Shown here: piece by piece, positions 1 to 9,561 of the stretch
Numbering within the stretch: position 1 is the stretch's first letter
Layout: each line of letters begins with the position of its first letter
Assembly: GCF_003233655.1 (NCBI RefSeq)
Contig: NZ_CP029829.1
Coordinates: 878,978-942,977, forward strand
Length of the DNA: 64,000 bases
Source of the DNA: Azospirillum ramasamyi
Lineage (GTDB): Bacteria; Pseudomonadota; Alphaproteobacteria; Azospirillales; Azospirillaceae
Reading direction: 5' to 3'
Translations under genes and position numbers: made by a program
Notes under the pieces: generated by a model
What the model was told of the DNA's origin: nothing
The model's input: the letters and a program-made list of their open reading frames with translations, nothing else
Database searches by the model: none

Positions 1-1665
1 CGCATCCGCCTGCCCGACCGCCATGCGGCGCCAGACCCGGGATCGGTGGTGCGCCTGCGCGCCACGCTGCTGCCGCCCCAGGCGCCGGCCGAACCGGGCG
101 CTTTCGACTTCCAGCGGCGGGCCTGGTTCATGGGGCTGGGCGGCACCGGCTTCGCCACCGGTGCGGTGGAACTGGTCGAGGCACCGCCGGTCACGGGCTG
201 GCAGGTGGTGGCGGTGGCCTTCGAGCGGGCGCGCGGCGCGATCGCCGAGCGGGTGGCCGCAACCATCGGCGATCCGGTGGAGGCGAGGGTCACCACGGCT
301 TTGCTGAACGGGGAGCAGTTCGGCATCCCGGATGAGACGCTCGAGGATTTCCGCAACAGCGGGTTGGCGCATCTGCTGTCGATCTCCGGCCTGCATGTGG
401 GCATTGCCGCCGGCATCCTGTTCTATGTGGTCAGGGCCTTGCTGGCGCTGGTGCCCTTCATAGCCTTGCGTTGGCCGATCAAGAAGATCGCGGCGCTGTT
501 CGGCATCCTGTCGGCCTTGGCCTATACGTTGCTCGTCGGAGCGCCGCTGCCGACCGTGCGGTCGGTGCTGATGACCGGCATGGTCATGGGCGCGATCATG
601 CTGGACCGCCACCCGCTGAGCATGCGGCTGGTCGCCTTCGCCGGTCTGGTCACCATCGCCATGGACCCGGAAGGGATGCTCGGCCCAAGTTTCCAGATGT
701 CCTTCGCGGCGGTGGTGGCGCTGATCGCCGCCTTAGAGCGCGGCAGTCCGCGGCTGGCGGAATGGCGCAACGAGGCGGGATGGTTTCTGCGCAGCCTGCT
801 CTATGTCGGCGGCATCCTGCTGACCAGCGTGGTGGCGACGCTGGCGACGCTGCCCTTCTCGCTTTTCCATTTTCAGCAGATCGCCTTCTATGGCGTGTTG
901 TCCAACCTGATCGCCATTCCCATCACCTCCTTCTGGGTCATGCCGTGGAGCCTGATCGTCTACGCGCTGATGCCATTCGGGCTGGAGGCGCCGGCGCTGA
1001 TCGCGATGAACTGGGGCGACCGGGCGGTGATCTGGACCGCCGAGTTCTTCGGCCGGCTGCCCGGCGCCTCGCTGACCATGCCGGCGATGCCGATGGAGGG
1101 GTTCGCGGTGCTGGTGCTGGGCGGCATCTGGCTGTGCATCTGGACCCGGCGATGGCGTTGGCTGGGATTGCTGCCGATCCTGGCGGGGCTGGCCTCGCCG
1201 GCTTTGGTGACGCGGCCGGACGTGCTGGTCTCGGGGGACGGGGCCGTGATGGCGGTGCGGCTGGCGGACGGTCGCCTCAGCGCTTCGGGCAAGACCGGGG
1301 GCCGGGTCGTCGAAACCTGGCGGGAACGCGACGGCGAACGCGCGGCGGCGGATCCCTGGCCGGCGGCTGGAGGATGGAGCGAGGGTGGGCGGTCGTTGAA
1401 CTGCGATGCGCTCGGCTGCCTGTACCGGGGCGGGGGACGAACTGTCGCCCTGCCGCGGCTGCCGGATGCCCTGGACGAGGATTGCGGGGCGGCCGATGCG
1501 GTGGTGACTGCGGCGGTGGCGCGGAGGTGCCGGGCCGGCGTCGTTATCGACCGCTGGGCGCTGCGTCACGAGGGGGCGCATGCGCTGTGGCTGACGGAGG
1601 CGGGGGTGGAGGTGGAGACGGTGCGCGGGATCAGGGGAGACCGGCCCTGGACCGGGGGGAGGTGA
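1..1665 (+). CDS. comEC: ComEC/Rec2 family DNA-uptake channel protein (5' truncated)
   Basis: The reading frame is open to the first base of the window, so the N-terminus is missing. What remains is about 554 residues: the end of the N-terminal DUF4131-type region, then the multi-helix competence domain. The stretch around the motif NSGLAHLLSISGLHVG (about window positions 355-405) is the hallmark of ComEC, which forms the inner-membrane channel for single-stranded DNA in natural transformation. Many hydrophobic helices follow up to about position 1200. The C-terminal soluble part (about 1230-1665) is short and is not a full metallo-beta-lactamase domain, as in many alphaproteobacterial ComEC proteins. 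It runs convergently towards lexA, a conserved arrangement in this class. Whether the organism is competent cannot be judged here. Confidence 0.93.
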   Translation, partial: RIRLPDRHAAPDPGSVVRLRATLLPPQAPAEPGAFDFQRRAWFMGLGGTGFATGAVELVEAPPVTGWQVVAVAFERARGAIAERVAATIGDPVEARVTTALLNGEQFGIPDETLEDFRNSGLAHLLSISGLHVGIAAGILFYVVRALLALVPFIALRWPIKKIAALFGILSALAYTLLVGAPLPTVRSVLMTGMVMGAIMLDRHPLSMRLVAFAGLVTIAMDPEGMLGPSFQMSFAAVVALIAALERGSPRLAEWRNEAGWFLRSLLYVGGILLTSVVATLATLPFSLFHFQQIAFYGVLSNLIAIPITSFWVMPWSLIVYALMPFGLEAPALIAMNWGDRAVIWTAEFFGRLPGASLTMPAMPMEGFAVLVLGGIWLCIWTRRWRWLGLLPILAGLASPALVTRPDVLVSGDGAVMAVRLADGRLSASGKTGGRVVETWRERDGERAAADPWPAAGGWSEGGRSLNCDALGCLYRGGGRTVALPRLPDALDEDCGAADAVVTAAVARRCRAGVVIDRWALRHEGAHALWLTEAGVEVETVRGIRGDRPWTGGR

Positions 1666-1695
1666 GGGATGACCGAGGTTTTGCCGCCTCACCGA

Positions 1696-1721
1696 CCCTC
1701 TCCCGCGTGAGCGGGGGAGGG
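1696..1721. terminator. GC-rich hairpin between convergent comEC and lexA
   Basis: An 11-bp inverted repeat (CCCTCTCCCGC at 1696-1706 and GCGGGGGAGGG at 1711-1721, one wobble pair) with a 4-base loop lies between the two converging genes. There is no T-run, so it may be a weak bidirectional terminator or a copy of the short CCCTCTCCCGC-type element also seen near 39310. Confidence 0.45.
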
Positions 1722-1742
1722 ATAGGGAGGGACGACAGTGGC

Positions 1743-2468
1743 TCAGTACTTGCGGACCAGACCGACCAGCTTGCCCTGCACGCGGACGCGGTCGGCGCCG
1801 AAGATGCGGGTTTCATAGGCGGCGTTGGCGGGTTCCAGGGCGATGGTGTGGCCCTTGCGGCGCAGGCGCTTCAGCGTCACTTCGCCTTCATCGACCAGCG
1901 CCACGACGATGGTGCCGTTCTCCGCCGCGTCGCAACGCTGGATGATGACGGTATCGTGGTCGAGGATGCCGGCCTCCACCATCGAATCGCCCGAGACCTC
2001 CAGCGCGTAGTGGTCGCCGGCGGTCAGCATCGAGGCGGGGACGTCGACGAAGGCGCTGTTGTCGCGCAGGGCCTCGATCGGCGTGCCGGCGGCGATGCGG
2101 CCGTAGAGCGGGAGCTGCACCGTCTCGTTCGCCGCGGCCGGGGTGGGGGCGGGCGGAGCGGCGTCGCGGCCGGCGAAGGCGAAATCGCCTTTGATTACGT
2201 TGGGCTGGAACTTCGGCTTGGGCGCGCCGCCGCGGGCGCGGGCGGCGTCGATGCCCTCGGGAAGGCGGAGAACCTCCAGGGCGCGGGCGCGGTGGGGCAG
2301 GCGGCGGATGAAGCCGCGTTCCTCAAGGCCGGTGATGAGGCGGTGGATGCCCGACTTGGACTTCAGCCCCAGGGCGTCCTTCATCTCGTCGAACGACGGC
2401 GAAACTCCGCCCTGGCCGAGCCGTTCGTGGATGAACAGCAGCAATTCGTGCTGCTTGCGCGTGAGCAT
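1743..2468 (-). CDS. lexA: LexA, SOS-response repressor
   Basis: LexA represses DNA-damage genes and cleaves itself when RecA filaments form. The 241-residue protein has an N-terminal winged-helix domain starting [17 protein letters not shown], a linker, and a C-terminal S24 peptidase domain. The Ala-Gly cleavage site is in GRIAAGTP, the catalytic Ser in VSGDSM and the Lys in VTLKRL. The start at 2468 matches the family N-terminus; a frame extension of 13 residues upstream is rejected. Two SOS-type boxes lie just upstream, so it is probably autoregulated. It follows moeA on the same strand with a 197-bp gap. Confidence 0.97.
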   Translation of the reverse strand: MLTRKQHELLLFIHERLGQGGVSPSFDEMKDALGLKSKSGIHRLITGLEERGFIRRLPHRARALEVLRLPEGIDAARARGGAPKPKFQPNVIKGDFAFAGRDAAPPAPTPAAANETVQLPLYGRIAAGTPIEALRDNSAFVDVPASMLTAGDHYALEVSGDSMVEAGILDHDTVIIQRCDAAENGTIVVALVDEGEVTLKRLRRKGHTIALEPANAAYETRIFGADRVRVQGKLVGLVRKY

Positions 2469-2501
2469 GGATGCCTCCCGGCCGTCGCCAGACTGAAGAT
2501 G

Positions 2502-2516
2502 GAACAAAAACTAAAC
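2502..2516 (-). promoter_or_regulatory. Second, degenerate SOS box upstream of lexA
   Basis: On the plus strand this reads GAAC, seven bases, AAAC. On the minus strand it is GTTT-N7-GTTC, one base from the alphaproteobacterial LexA consensus GTTC-N7-GTTC. It lies 34 bp upstream of the lexA start, downstream of the perfect box. Confidence 0.55.
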
Positions 2517-2526
2517 GTTGCTCCAT

Positions 2527-2541
2527 GTTCTAGTTTGGTTC
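2527..2541. promoter_or_regulatory. Consensus alphaproteobacterial SOS box
   Basis: The sequence GTTC, seven bases (TAGTTTG), GTTC matches the direct-repeat LexA operator known in Alphaproteobacteria exactly. It is 59 bp upstream of the lexA start codon and would mediate autorepression. Confidence 0.85.
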
Positions 2542-2665
2542 CTGCCGCGCGTCAAGCCCTCCATCGGCTTCTTTCAGAACTTGAGTGGAACATCCGAAAC
2601 ACCGTGGAACGGATTTCAGGGTGGTGTTCAACTGTTCCATCGTCTGTCAAACGCCGTGTTCAAGT

Positions 2666-3895
2666 TTAGATGCTGAGCGCCCCGTCGGTCAAAGGAAGCA
2701 CGCCGACCAGGGCGCCGGCAGGTTCCGGATCGGCGTTGGGCGGGCGGGGAATCAGGCAGTCGGCCCGGGCGTAGAGCGAGGTGATGGCGCTGTCCTGCCG
2801 GGCGAAGGGGGTGACGGTGAGGACGCCATCCGGTCCGGCGGCCAGGGTGGCGCGCAGATATTCCTCGCGCCGGTCGTTGGCCCTCAGCGCGACGGTCAGA
2901 CGGGCGCGCAGGGGCGGGCGGTCGTCCTCGGGCGGCAGGCCCTGCAGCAGGCGCAGAACCGGGCGCAGGAACAGGACGGCGGTGACCCCGGTCGAGACCG
3001 GATTGCCGGGCAGGCCCAGCAGCGGCACCCCGCCGGCCCGGCCGAACATCAGCGCCTTGCCCGGCCGCATCGCCACGGTCTGCACCTCCAGCGACACGCC
3101 ACGGTCGGCCAGCACGTCGCGCACGAAGTCGTAATCGCCATGCGAGGCGCCGCCGGTGGTGACCAGCAGATCGCAGCCGGCGGCGCCCTTCGCCATGGCG
3201 GCGACGCTGTCCGGCGTGTCCTTGGCGACGCCGAGATTGTGGGCCAGTCCGCCCTGGGCGGCGACGAGCGCGCAGAGGCCGAGCGCGTTGGTGCTGACGA
3301 TCTGGCTCGGCCCAAGCGGATCGCCGGGCAGGGCGATCTCGTCGCCGGTGGCGAGGATGGCGATGCGCGGCCGGCGATGGACCGAAAGCCAGGGCACATT
3401 GCCGCCGGCGGCCAGCGCGATGTCGCGCGCGGTCAGCCGGCGGCCCTTGGGCAGCAGTTCCTGCCCGAGCGCGAAGTCGAAGCCGGCCTGACGGACGAAG
3501 CGTCCGGCGGGGACGGCGCGGCCGACGCGAACCGTGGCGTCGTCGGCGCTGCAATCCTCCTGCATCACGACGGCGTCGGCGCCATCGGGCAACGGCGCGC
3601 CGGTGAAGATGCGCACCGCTTCGCCGGGACCGACGCCGCCGCCGAAGGCATGACCGGCGGAGGATTCGCCGATGCGGCGCAGGGAAACGGGGGCGTCGGC
3701 GGTCGCGGCGGCGATGTCGGCGGATCGCACCGCCCAGCCGTCCATGGAGGAGGCGTGGAAGGGCGGCTGGGTCAGCCGGGCGACCACCGGCTCGGCCAGC
3801 ACGCGGCCGAGCGCGTCGGGCAGGGCGACGGTCTCCGCCGGCAGAGGGGCGAAGGCCGACAGGATTCGGGCGCGCGCCTCCGCGACGGAGATCAT
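2666..3895 (-). CDS. moeA: Molybdopterin molybdotransferase MoeA
   Basis: MoeA inserts molybdate into adenylylated molybdopterin, the last step of molybdenum cofactor synthesis. The 409 residues match the usual length. The N-terminal motif PPFHASSMDGWAVR and the MoCF-binding domain segment VTTGGASHGDYDFV (normally GGxSxGxxD) are both present, as is GLPGNPVST. It starts 4 bp after moaC ends and is probably cotranscribed with it. Confidence 0.96.
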   Translation of the reverse strand: MISVAEARARILSAFAPLPAETVALPDALGRVLAEPVVARLTQPPFHASSMDGWAVRSADIAAATADAPVSLRRIGESSAGHAFGGGVGPGEAVRIFTGAPLPDGADAVVMQEDCSADDATVRVGRAVPAGRFVRQAGFDFALGQELLPKGRRLTARDIALAAGGNVPWLSVHRRPRIAILATGDEIALPGDPLGPSQIVSTNALGLCALVAAQGGLAHNLGVAKDTPDSVAAMAKGAAGCDLLVTTGGASHGDYDFVRDVLADRGVSLEVQTVAMRPGKALMFGRAGGVPLLGLPGNPVSTGVTAVLFLRPVLRLLQGLPPEDDRPPLRARLTVALRANDRREEYLRATLAAGPDGVLTVTPFARQDSAITSLYARADCLIPRPPNADPEPAGALVGVLPLTDGALSI

Positions 3896-3899
3896 GGCG

Positions 3900-4394
3900 T
3901 CAGCCTCCCGCCGACGGCGCGGTCGCGCCCCACTCGCCGCTCTTGCCGCCGGCCTTGTGCAGCAGACGGACGTCGGTGACCGTCATGCCGCGGTCCACCG
4001 CCTTGCACATGTCGTAGACGGTCAGGGCGGCGATGGTGACGGCGGTCAGCGCCTCCATCTCCACGCCGGTCTGGCCCTTGAGTTTGCAGGTGGCTGTCAC
4101 GTCGACCGCGTTGCGCGCGGGGTCGCAGGTGAGGTCGACCTTGACCGAGGTCAGCATCAGCGGGTGGCACAGCGGGATGAGGTCCGGCGTGCGCTTGGCC
4201 CCCATGATTCCGGCCAGCCGGGCGACCGACAGAACGTCGCCCTTCTTCACCCCGCCCTGCATGATGAGCGCGAGGGTTTCAGGCTGCATCAGCACGGCGG
4301 CGGCGGCGGTGGCGGTGCGTTCGGTGTCCGCCTTGTCGGACACGTCGACCATCACCGCCTTGCCGTCGGCGTCGAAATGGGTGAAGCCGGTCAT
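3900..4394 (-). CDS. moaC: Cyclic pyranopterin monophosphate synthase MoaC
   Basis: MoaC acts with MoaA to convert GTP to cyclic pyranopterin monophosphate, the first step of molybdopterin synthesis. The 164-residue protein carries the conserved substrate-pocket segments LIPLCHPL and [10 protein letters not shown], the latter with the catalytic Asp and Lys. Its ATG overlaps the stop codon of the upstream GNAT gene (ATGA), and moeA follows after 4 bp, giving a translationally coupled cofactor unit. Confidence 0.96.
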   Translation of the reverse strand: MTGFTHFDADGKAVMVDVSDKADTERTATAAAAVLMQPETLALIMQGGVKKGDVLSVARLAGIMGAKRTPDLIPLCHPLMLTSVKVDLTCDPARNAVDVTATCKLKGQTGVEMEALTAVTIAALTVYDMCKAVDRGMTVTDVRLLHKAGGKSGEWGATAPSAGG

Positions 4395-4864
4395 CGGACG
4401 ATCTCCCGCAGGGGTTTTTCCATGAAGACGCTGACGCCGTTCTCTTCGTAGCAGGCGTAGGGTCCGCGCCCGGTGAATCCGGCCTTGCGGTAGAGCCCCA
4501 GCGCCTCGTGCTGGTGGATGCCGGATTCGAGCAGCAGGGCGCTCAGCCCCTCCGCCCGCGCCTGTTCCTCCAGCCGCGCCAGCAGGCGGTCGCCGACGCG
4601 GAGGCCGCGGGCGGCGGGATCGACATACATGCGCTTGACCTCGCCATAGCCGGTCGGATCGACGCGCAGTGCGGCGCAGCCGACCGGCACGCCGTCCTTG
4701 CGGGCGACGAAGAAGCGGAGGTCCGGCGCCTCCAACTCCGCGATGTCGAGCAGGTGGCAGGTGTCGGCCGGATAGAGCTCCAGCAGATAGCGGTCCAGCG
4801 CCGCAACCAGCGCGACCACCGATTCCTGGCGCGGGCTTTCCGCGGCTATCGCGATCTCCGGCAT
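4391..4864 (-). CDS. GNAT family N-acetyltransferase
   Basis: A 157-residue single-domain acyltransferase of the GNAT fold. The acetyl-CoA pyrophosphate loop is visible as [15 protein letters not shown] (R/Q-x-x-G-x-G/A type), followed by [21 protein letters not shown], typical of the C-terminal half. The substrate is not evident. It sits between trpC (4-bp gap) and moaC (4-bp overlap), so it is likely cotranscribed, although no functional link to tryptophan or molybdopterin follows from that. Confidence 0.88.
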   Translation of the reverse strand: MPEIAIAAESPRQESVVALVAALDRYLLELYPADTCHLLDIAELEAPDLRFFVARKDGVPVGCAALRVDPTGYGEVKRMYVDPAARGLRVGDRLLARLEEQARAEGLSALLLESGIHQHEALGLYRKAGFTGRGPYACYEENGVSVFMEKPLREIVR

Positions 4865-4868
4865 CGGT

Positions 4869-5672
4869 CTATGCCGGGGCCAGCAGGGCGCGGGTGGCGG
4901 CGGTCACGTCGGCCTGCCGCATCAGCGATTCGCCGACCAGGAAGCAGCGCGCCCCGACCTTCGCCATGCGGGCCAGATCGGCGGGGGTGTAGAGCCCGCT
5001 TTCGGCGACCAGCATGCGGTCGGGCGGCACGTTGGCGGCCAGTTCCTCCGTCGTCGCGATGTCCACCGCCAGCGTCTTGAGGTTGCGGTTGTTGACGCCC
5101 AGCAGCGGCGTCTTCAGCAGCAGCGCGCGGTCCAGCTCGGCGCGGTCATGCACCTCGACCAGCACGTCCAGCCCCTGGGCGAGGGCGGCGTCCTCGATCT
5201 CCGCCGCCTGGGCGTCTGACAGCGAGGCCATGATGATGAGGATGCAGTCGGCACCCAGCGCGCGGGCCTCCACGATCTGATAGGGATCGACCATGAAGTC
5301 CTTGCGCAGAACCGGCAGGTCGACCGCGGCGCGGGCGGCGACCAGATACTCGTCCCTGCCCTGGAAATAGGGCTCGTCGGTCAGCACCGACAGGCAGGTC
5401 GCCCCGCCGCCGCGATAGGCGCGCGCCAAGGCCGGCGGATCGAAATCGGCGCGGATCAGGCCCTTGGACGGGCTGGCCTTCTTGATCTCGGCGATCAGGC
5501 CGTAGCGCCCGGCCTCCACCGCGGCGCCGAGCGCCCGGATGAAGCCGCGCGGCGGGTTGGTCTCGTTGGCGGCCCTGGCGGCGGCCTCCACCTCCGACAG
5601 CGGGCGGGCGGCCTTGCGGGCGGCGACCAGCGCGCGCTTGTCGTCGTTGATGCGGGTCAGAACGTCGCTCAT
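4869..5672 (-). CDS. trpC: Indole-3-glycerol-phosphate synthase
   Basis: TrpC closes CdRP to indole-3-glycerol phosphate in tryptophan synthesis. The 267-residue TIM barrel shows [12 protein letters not shown] near residue 57, [31 protein letters not shown] and VAESGL, which carry the family catalytic Lys/Glu/Asn residues. It is monofunctional, with no fused TrpF. The ATG at 5672 shares one base with the trpD stop codon (TGATG), so translation is coupled. A longer upstream extension of the frame only reads antisense-like sequence inside trpD and is rejected. Confidence 0.97.
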   Translation of the reverse strand: MSDVLTRINDDKRALVAARKAARPLSEVEAAARAANETNPPRGFIRALGAAVEAGRYGLIAEIKKASPSKGLIRADFDPPALARAYRGGGATCLSVLTDEPYFQGRDEYLVAARAAVDLPVLRKDFMVDPYQIVEARALGADCILIIMASLSDAQAAEIEDAALAQGLDVLVEVHDRAELDRALLLKTPLLGVNNRNLKTLAVDIATTEELAANVPPDRMLVAESGLYTPADLARMAKVGARCFLVGESLMRQADVTAATRALLAPA

Positions 5673-6706
5673 CAGGCCACCGCCTCGTTGGTGATGGCGA
5701 CCAGCCGGCGCAGGCGGTCGCGGGCGCCGCCGCTGTCGATGGCGTCGGCGGCCATCGCCGCGCCCTCCTTCAGCGTCGCGGCCTTGCCGGCCACCAGCAG
5801 GGCGGCGGCGGCGTTCAGCAGCACGATGTCGCGGTAGGGGCTGCGCGCCCCGTCGAACAGGGCGTGGATCGCCTCGGCGTTGACCTGGGCGTCGCCGCCC
5901 TTCAGGTCCTCGATGCGGGCGCGGGGCAGGCCGGCGTCCTCCGGCGTCACCTCGAACACCGTCACCTCGCCGTCCTTCAACTGGGCGACGGTGGTGGGGC
6001 CGGTGGTGGTGATCTCGTCCAGCCCGTCGGAACCGTGGACGACCCAGGCCGCTTCGGAACCCAGCCGCTTCAGCACCTGCGCCAGCGGTTCCACCCACTG
6101 CTTGGAGAAGACGCCCAGCACCTGCCGCTTGGCGGTCGCCGGGTTGGCGAGCGGACCCAGCAGGTTGAAGACGGTGCGGGTGCCGAGTTCCACCCGCGTC
6201 GGGCCGACGTTGCGCATGGCAAGGTGGTGGCGAGGCGCCATCAGGAAGGCGATGCCGGCATCCCACAGAGCCTTGCGCACCTGCGCGAAGTCGCAGTCGA
6301 GGTTGACGCCCAGCGAGCCCAGCACGTCGGCGGCGCCGGATTTGGACGAAATGGCCCGGTTGCCGTGTTTGGCGACCGGCACGCCGCAGGACGACACCAC
6401 CAGCGCCGCGGCGGTGGAGATGTTGTAGGTGCCGGCGCCGTCGCCGCCGGTGCCGCAGGTGTCGATGGTGCCGGGAGGCGCATCGACCGGGATCGCCTTG
6501 GCGCGCATGACGCGGGCGGCGCCGGTGATCTCGTCCACCGTCTCGCCGCGCACGCGCAGGGCCATCAGGAAGCCGCCCATCTGCGACGGGGTGGCGTTGC
6601 CGGACATGATGATGTCGAAGGCGAAGCCGGACTCCGCCTCGGTCAGGGCGGCGCCGGTGGCGACCTTGCCCAGAATGGCCTTCATATCGGACAGATCGCC
6701 GCTCAT
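5672..6706 (-). CDS. trpD: Anthranilate phosphoribosyltransferase
   Basis: TrpD transfers a phosphoribosyl group from PRPP to anthranilate. The 344-residue protein has the glycine-rich PRPP motif [38 protein letters not shown] and the metal-binding DGLDE, all standard for the family. It overlaps trpG by 4 bp (ATGA) and trpC by 1 bp, forming a tight trpGDC unit. trpE is not in the window, as in many relatives where it lies elsewhere. Confidence 0.97.
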   Translation of the reverse strand: MSGDLSDMKAILGKVATGAALTEAESGFAFDIIMSGNATPSQMGGFLMALRVRGETVDEITGAARVMRAKAIPVDAPPGTIDTCGTGGDGAGTYNISTAAALVVSSCGVPVAKHGNRAISSKSGAADVLGSLGVNLDCDFAQVRKALWDAGIAFLMAPRHHLAMRNVGPTRVELGTRTVFNLLGPLANPATAKRQVLGVFSKQWVEPLAQVLKRLGSEAAWVVHGSDGLDEITTTGPTTVAQLKDGEVTVFEVTPEDAGLPRARIEDLKGGDAQVNAEAIHALFDGARSPYRDIVLLNAAAALLVAGKAATLKEGAAMAADAIDSGGARDRLRRLVAITNEAVA

Positions 6707-7311
6707 GCCGCGTTCTCCAGGGCCGCGGTCTCCGGGCGGGGACGTGTCAGGTCCAGGAAATTCCGCAGGATCTTGTGGCCGTGCTCGCTCTCGATGCTTT
6801 CGGGATGGAACTGCACGCCGTGGATCGGCAACTCGCGGTGGGCCAGCGCCATGATGAGGCCGTCGGCGGTCTCGCCGGTCACCTCCAGGCAGGCGGGCAG
6901 GGTCTCGCGCTCGACGATCAGCGAGTGGTAGCGGGTGGCGCGGAACGGGCTGGGCAGGCCGGCGAGCACGCCGCGTCCCTCGTGCCGCATGCTGTCGACC
7001 TTGCCGTGCATGGGCACCGGGGCGCGGATCACCCGGCCGCCGAAGGCCTGGCCGATCGACTGGTGGCCCAGGCAGACGCCCATCAGCGGCAGGCGGGCCT
7101 TGGCGGCGGCGTCGATCAGCGGAAGGCAGATGCCGGCGCGGTCGGGATTGCAGGGGCCGGGCGACAGCACGATGCCGTCGGGGCGCAGAGCCATCGCCTC
7201 CTCCACCGTCAGGGCGTCGTTGCGGCGGACCTGCACGTCGGCGCCAAGCTCGCCCAGGTAATGGACGAGATTGTAGGTAAAGCTGTCGTAGTTATCGATG
7301 AGCAGCAGCAT
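6703..7311 (-). CDS. trpG: Anthranilate synthase component II (glutamine amidotransferase)
   Basis: TrpG supplies ammonia from glutamine to TrpE; the same family includes PabA for folate. The 202-residue class-I amidotransferase has the start [16 protein letters not shown], the oxyanion and nucleophile motif [15 protein letters not shown] (Cys nucleophile), and the catalytic His-Glu pair in [11 protein letters not shown]. The start at 7311 is the family start, so six extra residues upstream are rejected. It is the first gene of trpGDC. No classical trp leader peptide was seen in the 120 bp before it. Confidence 0.95.
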   Translation of the reverse strand: MLLLIDNYDSFTYNLVHYLGELGADVQVRRNDALTVEEAMALRPDGIVLSPGPCNPDRAGICLPLIDAAAKARLPLMGVCLGHQSIGQAFGGRVIRAPVPMHGKVDSMRHEGRGVLAGLPSPFRATRYHSLIVERETLPACLEVTGETADGLIMALAHRELPIHGVQFHPESIESEHGHKILRNFLDLTRPRPETAALENAA

Positions 7312-7431
7312 GCGCCTTCCGCCTTCCACCTTCGCCCGGATCGTCGGGGCCGTTCCGCCCCTGTTCCAACGACGGACACCCTAACGGCTGAGGGGGCGGA
7401 TTTCCAGCCTCCGCGCAGAACTCCCGCGGTA

Positions 7432-7884
7432 TCAGCGGCAGTCGAGCTGCGGAGGGGTCTTGGGCTCGTCCAGCACGGTGCCGCGGATGTCGGCCTCCAG
7501 CGTCAGGGTGCAGCGGCGGATGCTGCGCGGCAGGTCGGCGGCAAGCGCCGCCTGGGTGTTGCGGTAGCGGCAGACAAGGAAAACGTTGTCGCGGCGCGAG
7601 CCGGAGAACTCCCAGACCTGGACGATGCTGCGCCCGCGCCGCAACTCGCGGTCGGGGGCGAGCGTGGCGGGAGCGGCCGAGGTCATCTGGCTGGCGCGGT
7701 CGCCCGCGACGATGGAGATGCCGGCGAAGCTGTGGCTGTCGCGGCCGGGGTAGGGCGACCAGCCGCCGGGGGCGTCGGGCTGCGCCTGGACCGTCAGGCT
7801 GGCCGGGCAATCCATGGCGGCCAGCGCCGGAGTCGCGGCGGCGGCGGCCGGAAGCAGGGCGGCGATGACAAAGATGGGACGCAT
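7432..7884 (-). CDS. Small secreted protein of unknown function (possibly STY0301-like)
   Basis: A 150-residue protein with a clear Sec signal peptide (MRPIFVIAALLPAAAAATPALA, cleavage near residue 22) and a mature part with four cysteines (MDCPASL, VCRYRN, RRCTLT and the penultimate DC). The spacing suggests two disulfides in a small periplasmic domain. The pattern resembles the uncharacterised STY0301 family, but this is a tentative resemblance. It diverges from the polysaccharide deacetylase gene with about 140 bp between them, and its end is 120 bp upstream of trpG. Confidence 0.7.
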   Translation of the reverse strand: MRPIFVIAALLPAAAAATPALAAMDCPASLTVQAQPDAPGGWSPYPGRDSHSFAGISIVAGDRASQMTSAAPATLAPDRELRRGRSIVQVWEFSGSRRDNVFLVCRYRNTQAALAADLPRSIRRCTLTLEADIRGTVLDEPKTPPQLDCR

Positions 7885-8023
7885 CGGGCGGACTCTTCGG
7901 AATGGGCTTGGCCGCATCGGGCGGATGGCGCCGCAGCGGCGTTCTGCGCCGATTGGGCGGTTGCGGTCGTGGCGGCGGGGTGCCAGTGTGCGGCGCCCCG
8001 GTTGCAGGATGGACGTCGTCACC

Positions 8024-9208
8024 ATGGCCCGCAAGGCGCCTTCAAAAGCCCGCAAATCTCCGCTTCCCCGCCTTCTGTCGAACCCCTTCGTGCTGGCGCT
8101 GGCCGCCGTCGCCGGGGTGTTCGCCATCGCTATGGGAGTGGCGACGCTGACCGGCGGAAGCTCCGGTGGCGAGTCCGGCAAGCCGGCGCCGGTGCAGCAG
8201 GCTGCCCAGCAGCAGGCGAATGGACAGCAGGCAAGCGGGCAACAGGCAAGCGGGCAACAGGCGGTGCAGCCTCCGCCGGTGCAGTCCCCGCCGGTGCCGG
8301 CGGCGAAGGTGGAACCGCCTGCCCCAGCCCCGCAATCGACCGCGCAGACGGAGACGGAAAGCACCGGCAAGGCGGCGGCGGAGAAGCCGGCGCCGGCCGA
8401 ATTCCGCCCGCCGGCCACGACGGTGGCGATGCTGCCGCCGCCCGCCCCGCCCAGCCAGCCGCCGGTGCAGGCCCCATCGGGCAATGCCGCGCTGTGGCGC
8501 AAGAACGCCCTGCCGGCGGAGGTGCCGCAGGGCAAGCCGATGATCGCCATCGTCATCGACGACATGGGGGTGGACCGGAAGCGCTCGAACCGGATGGCGG
8601 CGCTGCATGGTCCGCTGACCTTGTCCTGGCTGCCCTATGCCCGCGATCTGCAGGTCCAGGCCAGGGCGGCGCGGGCCAACGGGCATGAGCTGATGCTGCA
8701 CATGCCGATGGAACCCAGCGTGAAGGCCGATCCAGGCCCGAATGCCCTGCTGGTTTCGCTCGACCGGGGGGAGATCGTGAAGCGGGTCCGCGGGGCGCTG
8801 GACAGCTTCGATGGCTATGTCGGGGTCAACAACCATATGGGGAGCCGCTTCACCGCCGACCGCGCGGCGCTGGCGCCGGTGCTGGCCGAACTGCATCGCC
8901 GCGGCCTGCTGTGGCTGGACAGCCGGACGACGCCGAACAGCGCCGGGATCGGGCTGGCGCGGGAACTGAAGATGCCGTGGATCGGCCGCGACATCTTCCT
9001 CGACAACCAGGATACGGTCGCTGCGGTCAAGGCCCAGCTGGCGAAGACCGAACAGGTCGCCAGGCGGCAGGGCTATGCCGTCGCCATCGGCCACCCGCAT
9101 GATGCGACAATCGACGCCCTGGCGTCCTGGATGCCGGATGTGCAAAAGCGTGGCTTCGTACTTGTCCCGGTCAGCACGCTGGTGCGGATGCGCCATACCG
9201 GCGGCTGA
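8024..9208 (+). CDS. Divergent polysaccharide deacetylase family protein
   Basis: A 394-residue membrane-anchored periplasmic protein. Residues about 14-38 form one transmembrane helix. A Gln/Pro/Ala-rich linker runs to about residue 150 and includes three 15-bp tandem units. The C-terminal 230 residues carry the divergent polysaccharide deacetylase (YibQ-type) domain: IAIVIDDMGVDRKRSNR, ELMLHMPMEP, VGVNNHMGSRFT, LLWLDSRTT and AIGHPHD, keeping the Asp-Asp and His residues of the NodB-like fold. Such proteins are thought to act in the envelope; the substrate is unknown. An ATG at 8009 is also in frame, but 8024 has better Shine-Dalgarno spacing. Confidence 0.88.
   Translation: MARKAPSKARKSPLPRLLSNPFVLALAAVAGVFAIAMGVATLTGGSSGGESGKPAPVQQAAQQQANGQQASGQQASGQQAVQPPPVQSPPVPAAKVEPPAPAPQSTAQTETESTGKAAAEKPAPAEFRPPATTVAMLPPPAPPSQPPVQAPSGNAALWRKNALPAEVPQGKPMIAIVIDDMGVDRKRSNRMAALHGPLTLSWLPYARDLQVQARAARANGHELMLHMPMEPSVKADPGPNALLVSLDRGEIVKRVRGALDSFDGYVGVNNHMGSRFTADRAALAPVLAELHRRGLLWLDSRTTPNSAGIGLARELKMPWIGRDIFLDNQDTVAAVKAQLAKTEQVARRQGYAVAIGHPHDATIDALASWMPDVQKRGFVLVPVSTLVRMRHTGG
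8216..8260 (+). repeat. Three 15-bp tandem units in the deacetylase linker
   Basis: Two perfect copies of gcaagcgggcaacag (8231-8245 and 8246-8260) follow a degenerate copy (8216-8230). They encode the repeated QQASG/QQANG linker of the deacetylase. In-frame copy-number change would alter linker length without breaking the protein. Confidence 0.85.
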
Positions 9209-9229
9209 CCCGACCGTGAGGGGAGCCCC

Positions 9230-9442
9230 ATGACGATGGCCGATGCCTACAAGGTGGATGGAATGACCTGCGGCGGCTGCGCCCGCTCCGTCTCCAATGC
9301 GATCACCAAGGCGGCGCCCGATGCCGCCGTGACCGTGGATCTCGCGACCGGCACGGTGATGGTGGACGGCGGCATCCCGGAGGAGGTGGTGCGGCAGGCG
9401 GTGGAGGCCGCGGGATTCGATTTCGGCGGCGCCGCGGCCTGA
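9230..9442 (+). CDS. Heavy-metal-associated domain protein (copper-chaperone-like)
   Basis: A 70-residue single HMA domain of the CopZ/Atx1 fold. The metal site GMTCGGCARSV carries both cysteines of the MxCxxC motif at about residues 14 and 17. Proteins of this size usually pass Cu(I) to a P-type ATPase. No ATPase or copper regulator is adjacent, so the partner is not in this window. It begins 21 bp after the deacetylase gene, preceded by a GAGGGGAG-type ribosome binding site. Confidence 0.9.
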   Translation: MTMADAYKVDGMTCGGCARSVSNAITKAAPDAAVTVDLATGTVMVDGGIPEEVVRQAVEAAGFDFGGAAA

Positions 9443-9561
9443 CGCCGTGCCGGGCGCGCCGTGTGTGATGCGCTCTGTTTGATGCAGCGCAACAAAACCG
9501 TTTTTATAATATGGATATTGCGGGATACTCGGGCCGACTCGATTCGTACCCGGAGATCCCG

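Noticed and set aside
7312..7431. Search for a trp leader peptide before trpG
   Set aside because: No short frame with consecutive Trp codons and no terminator pair was found.
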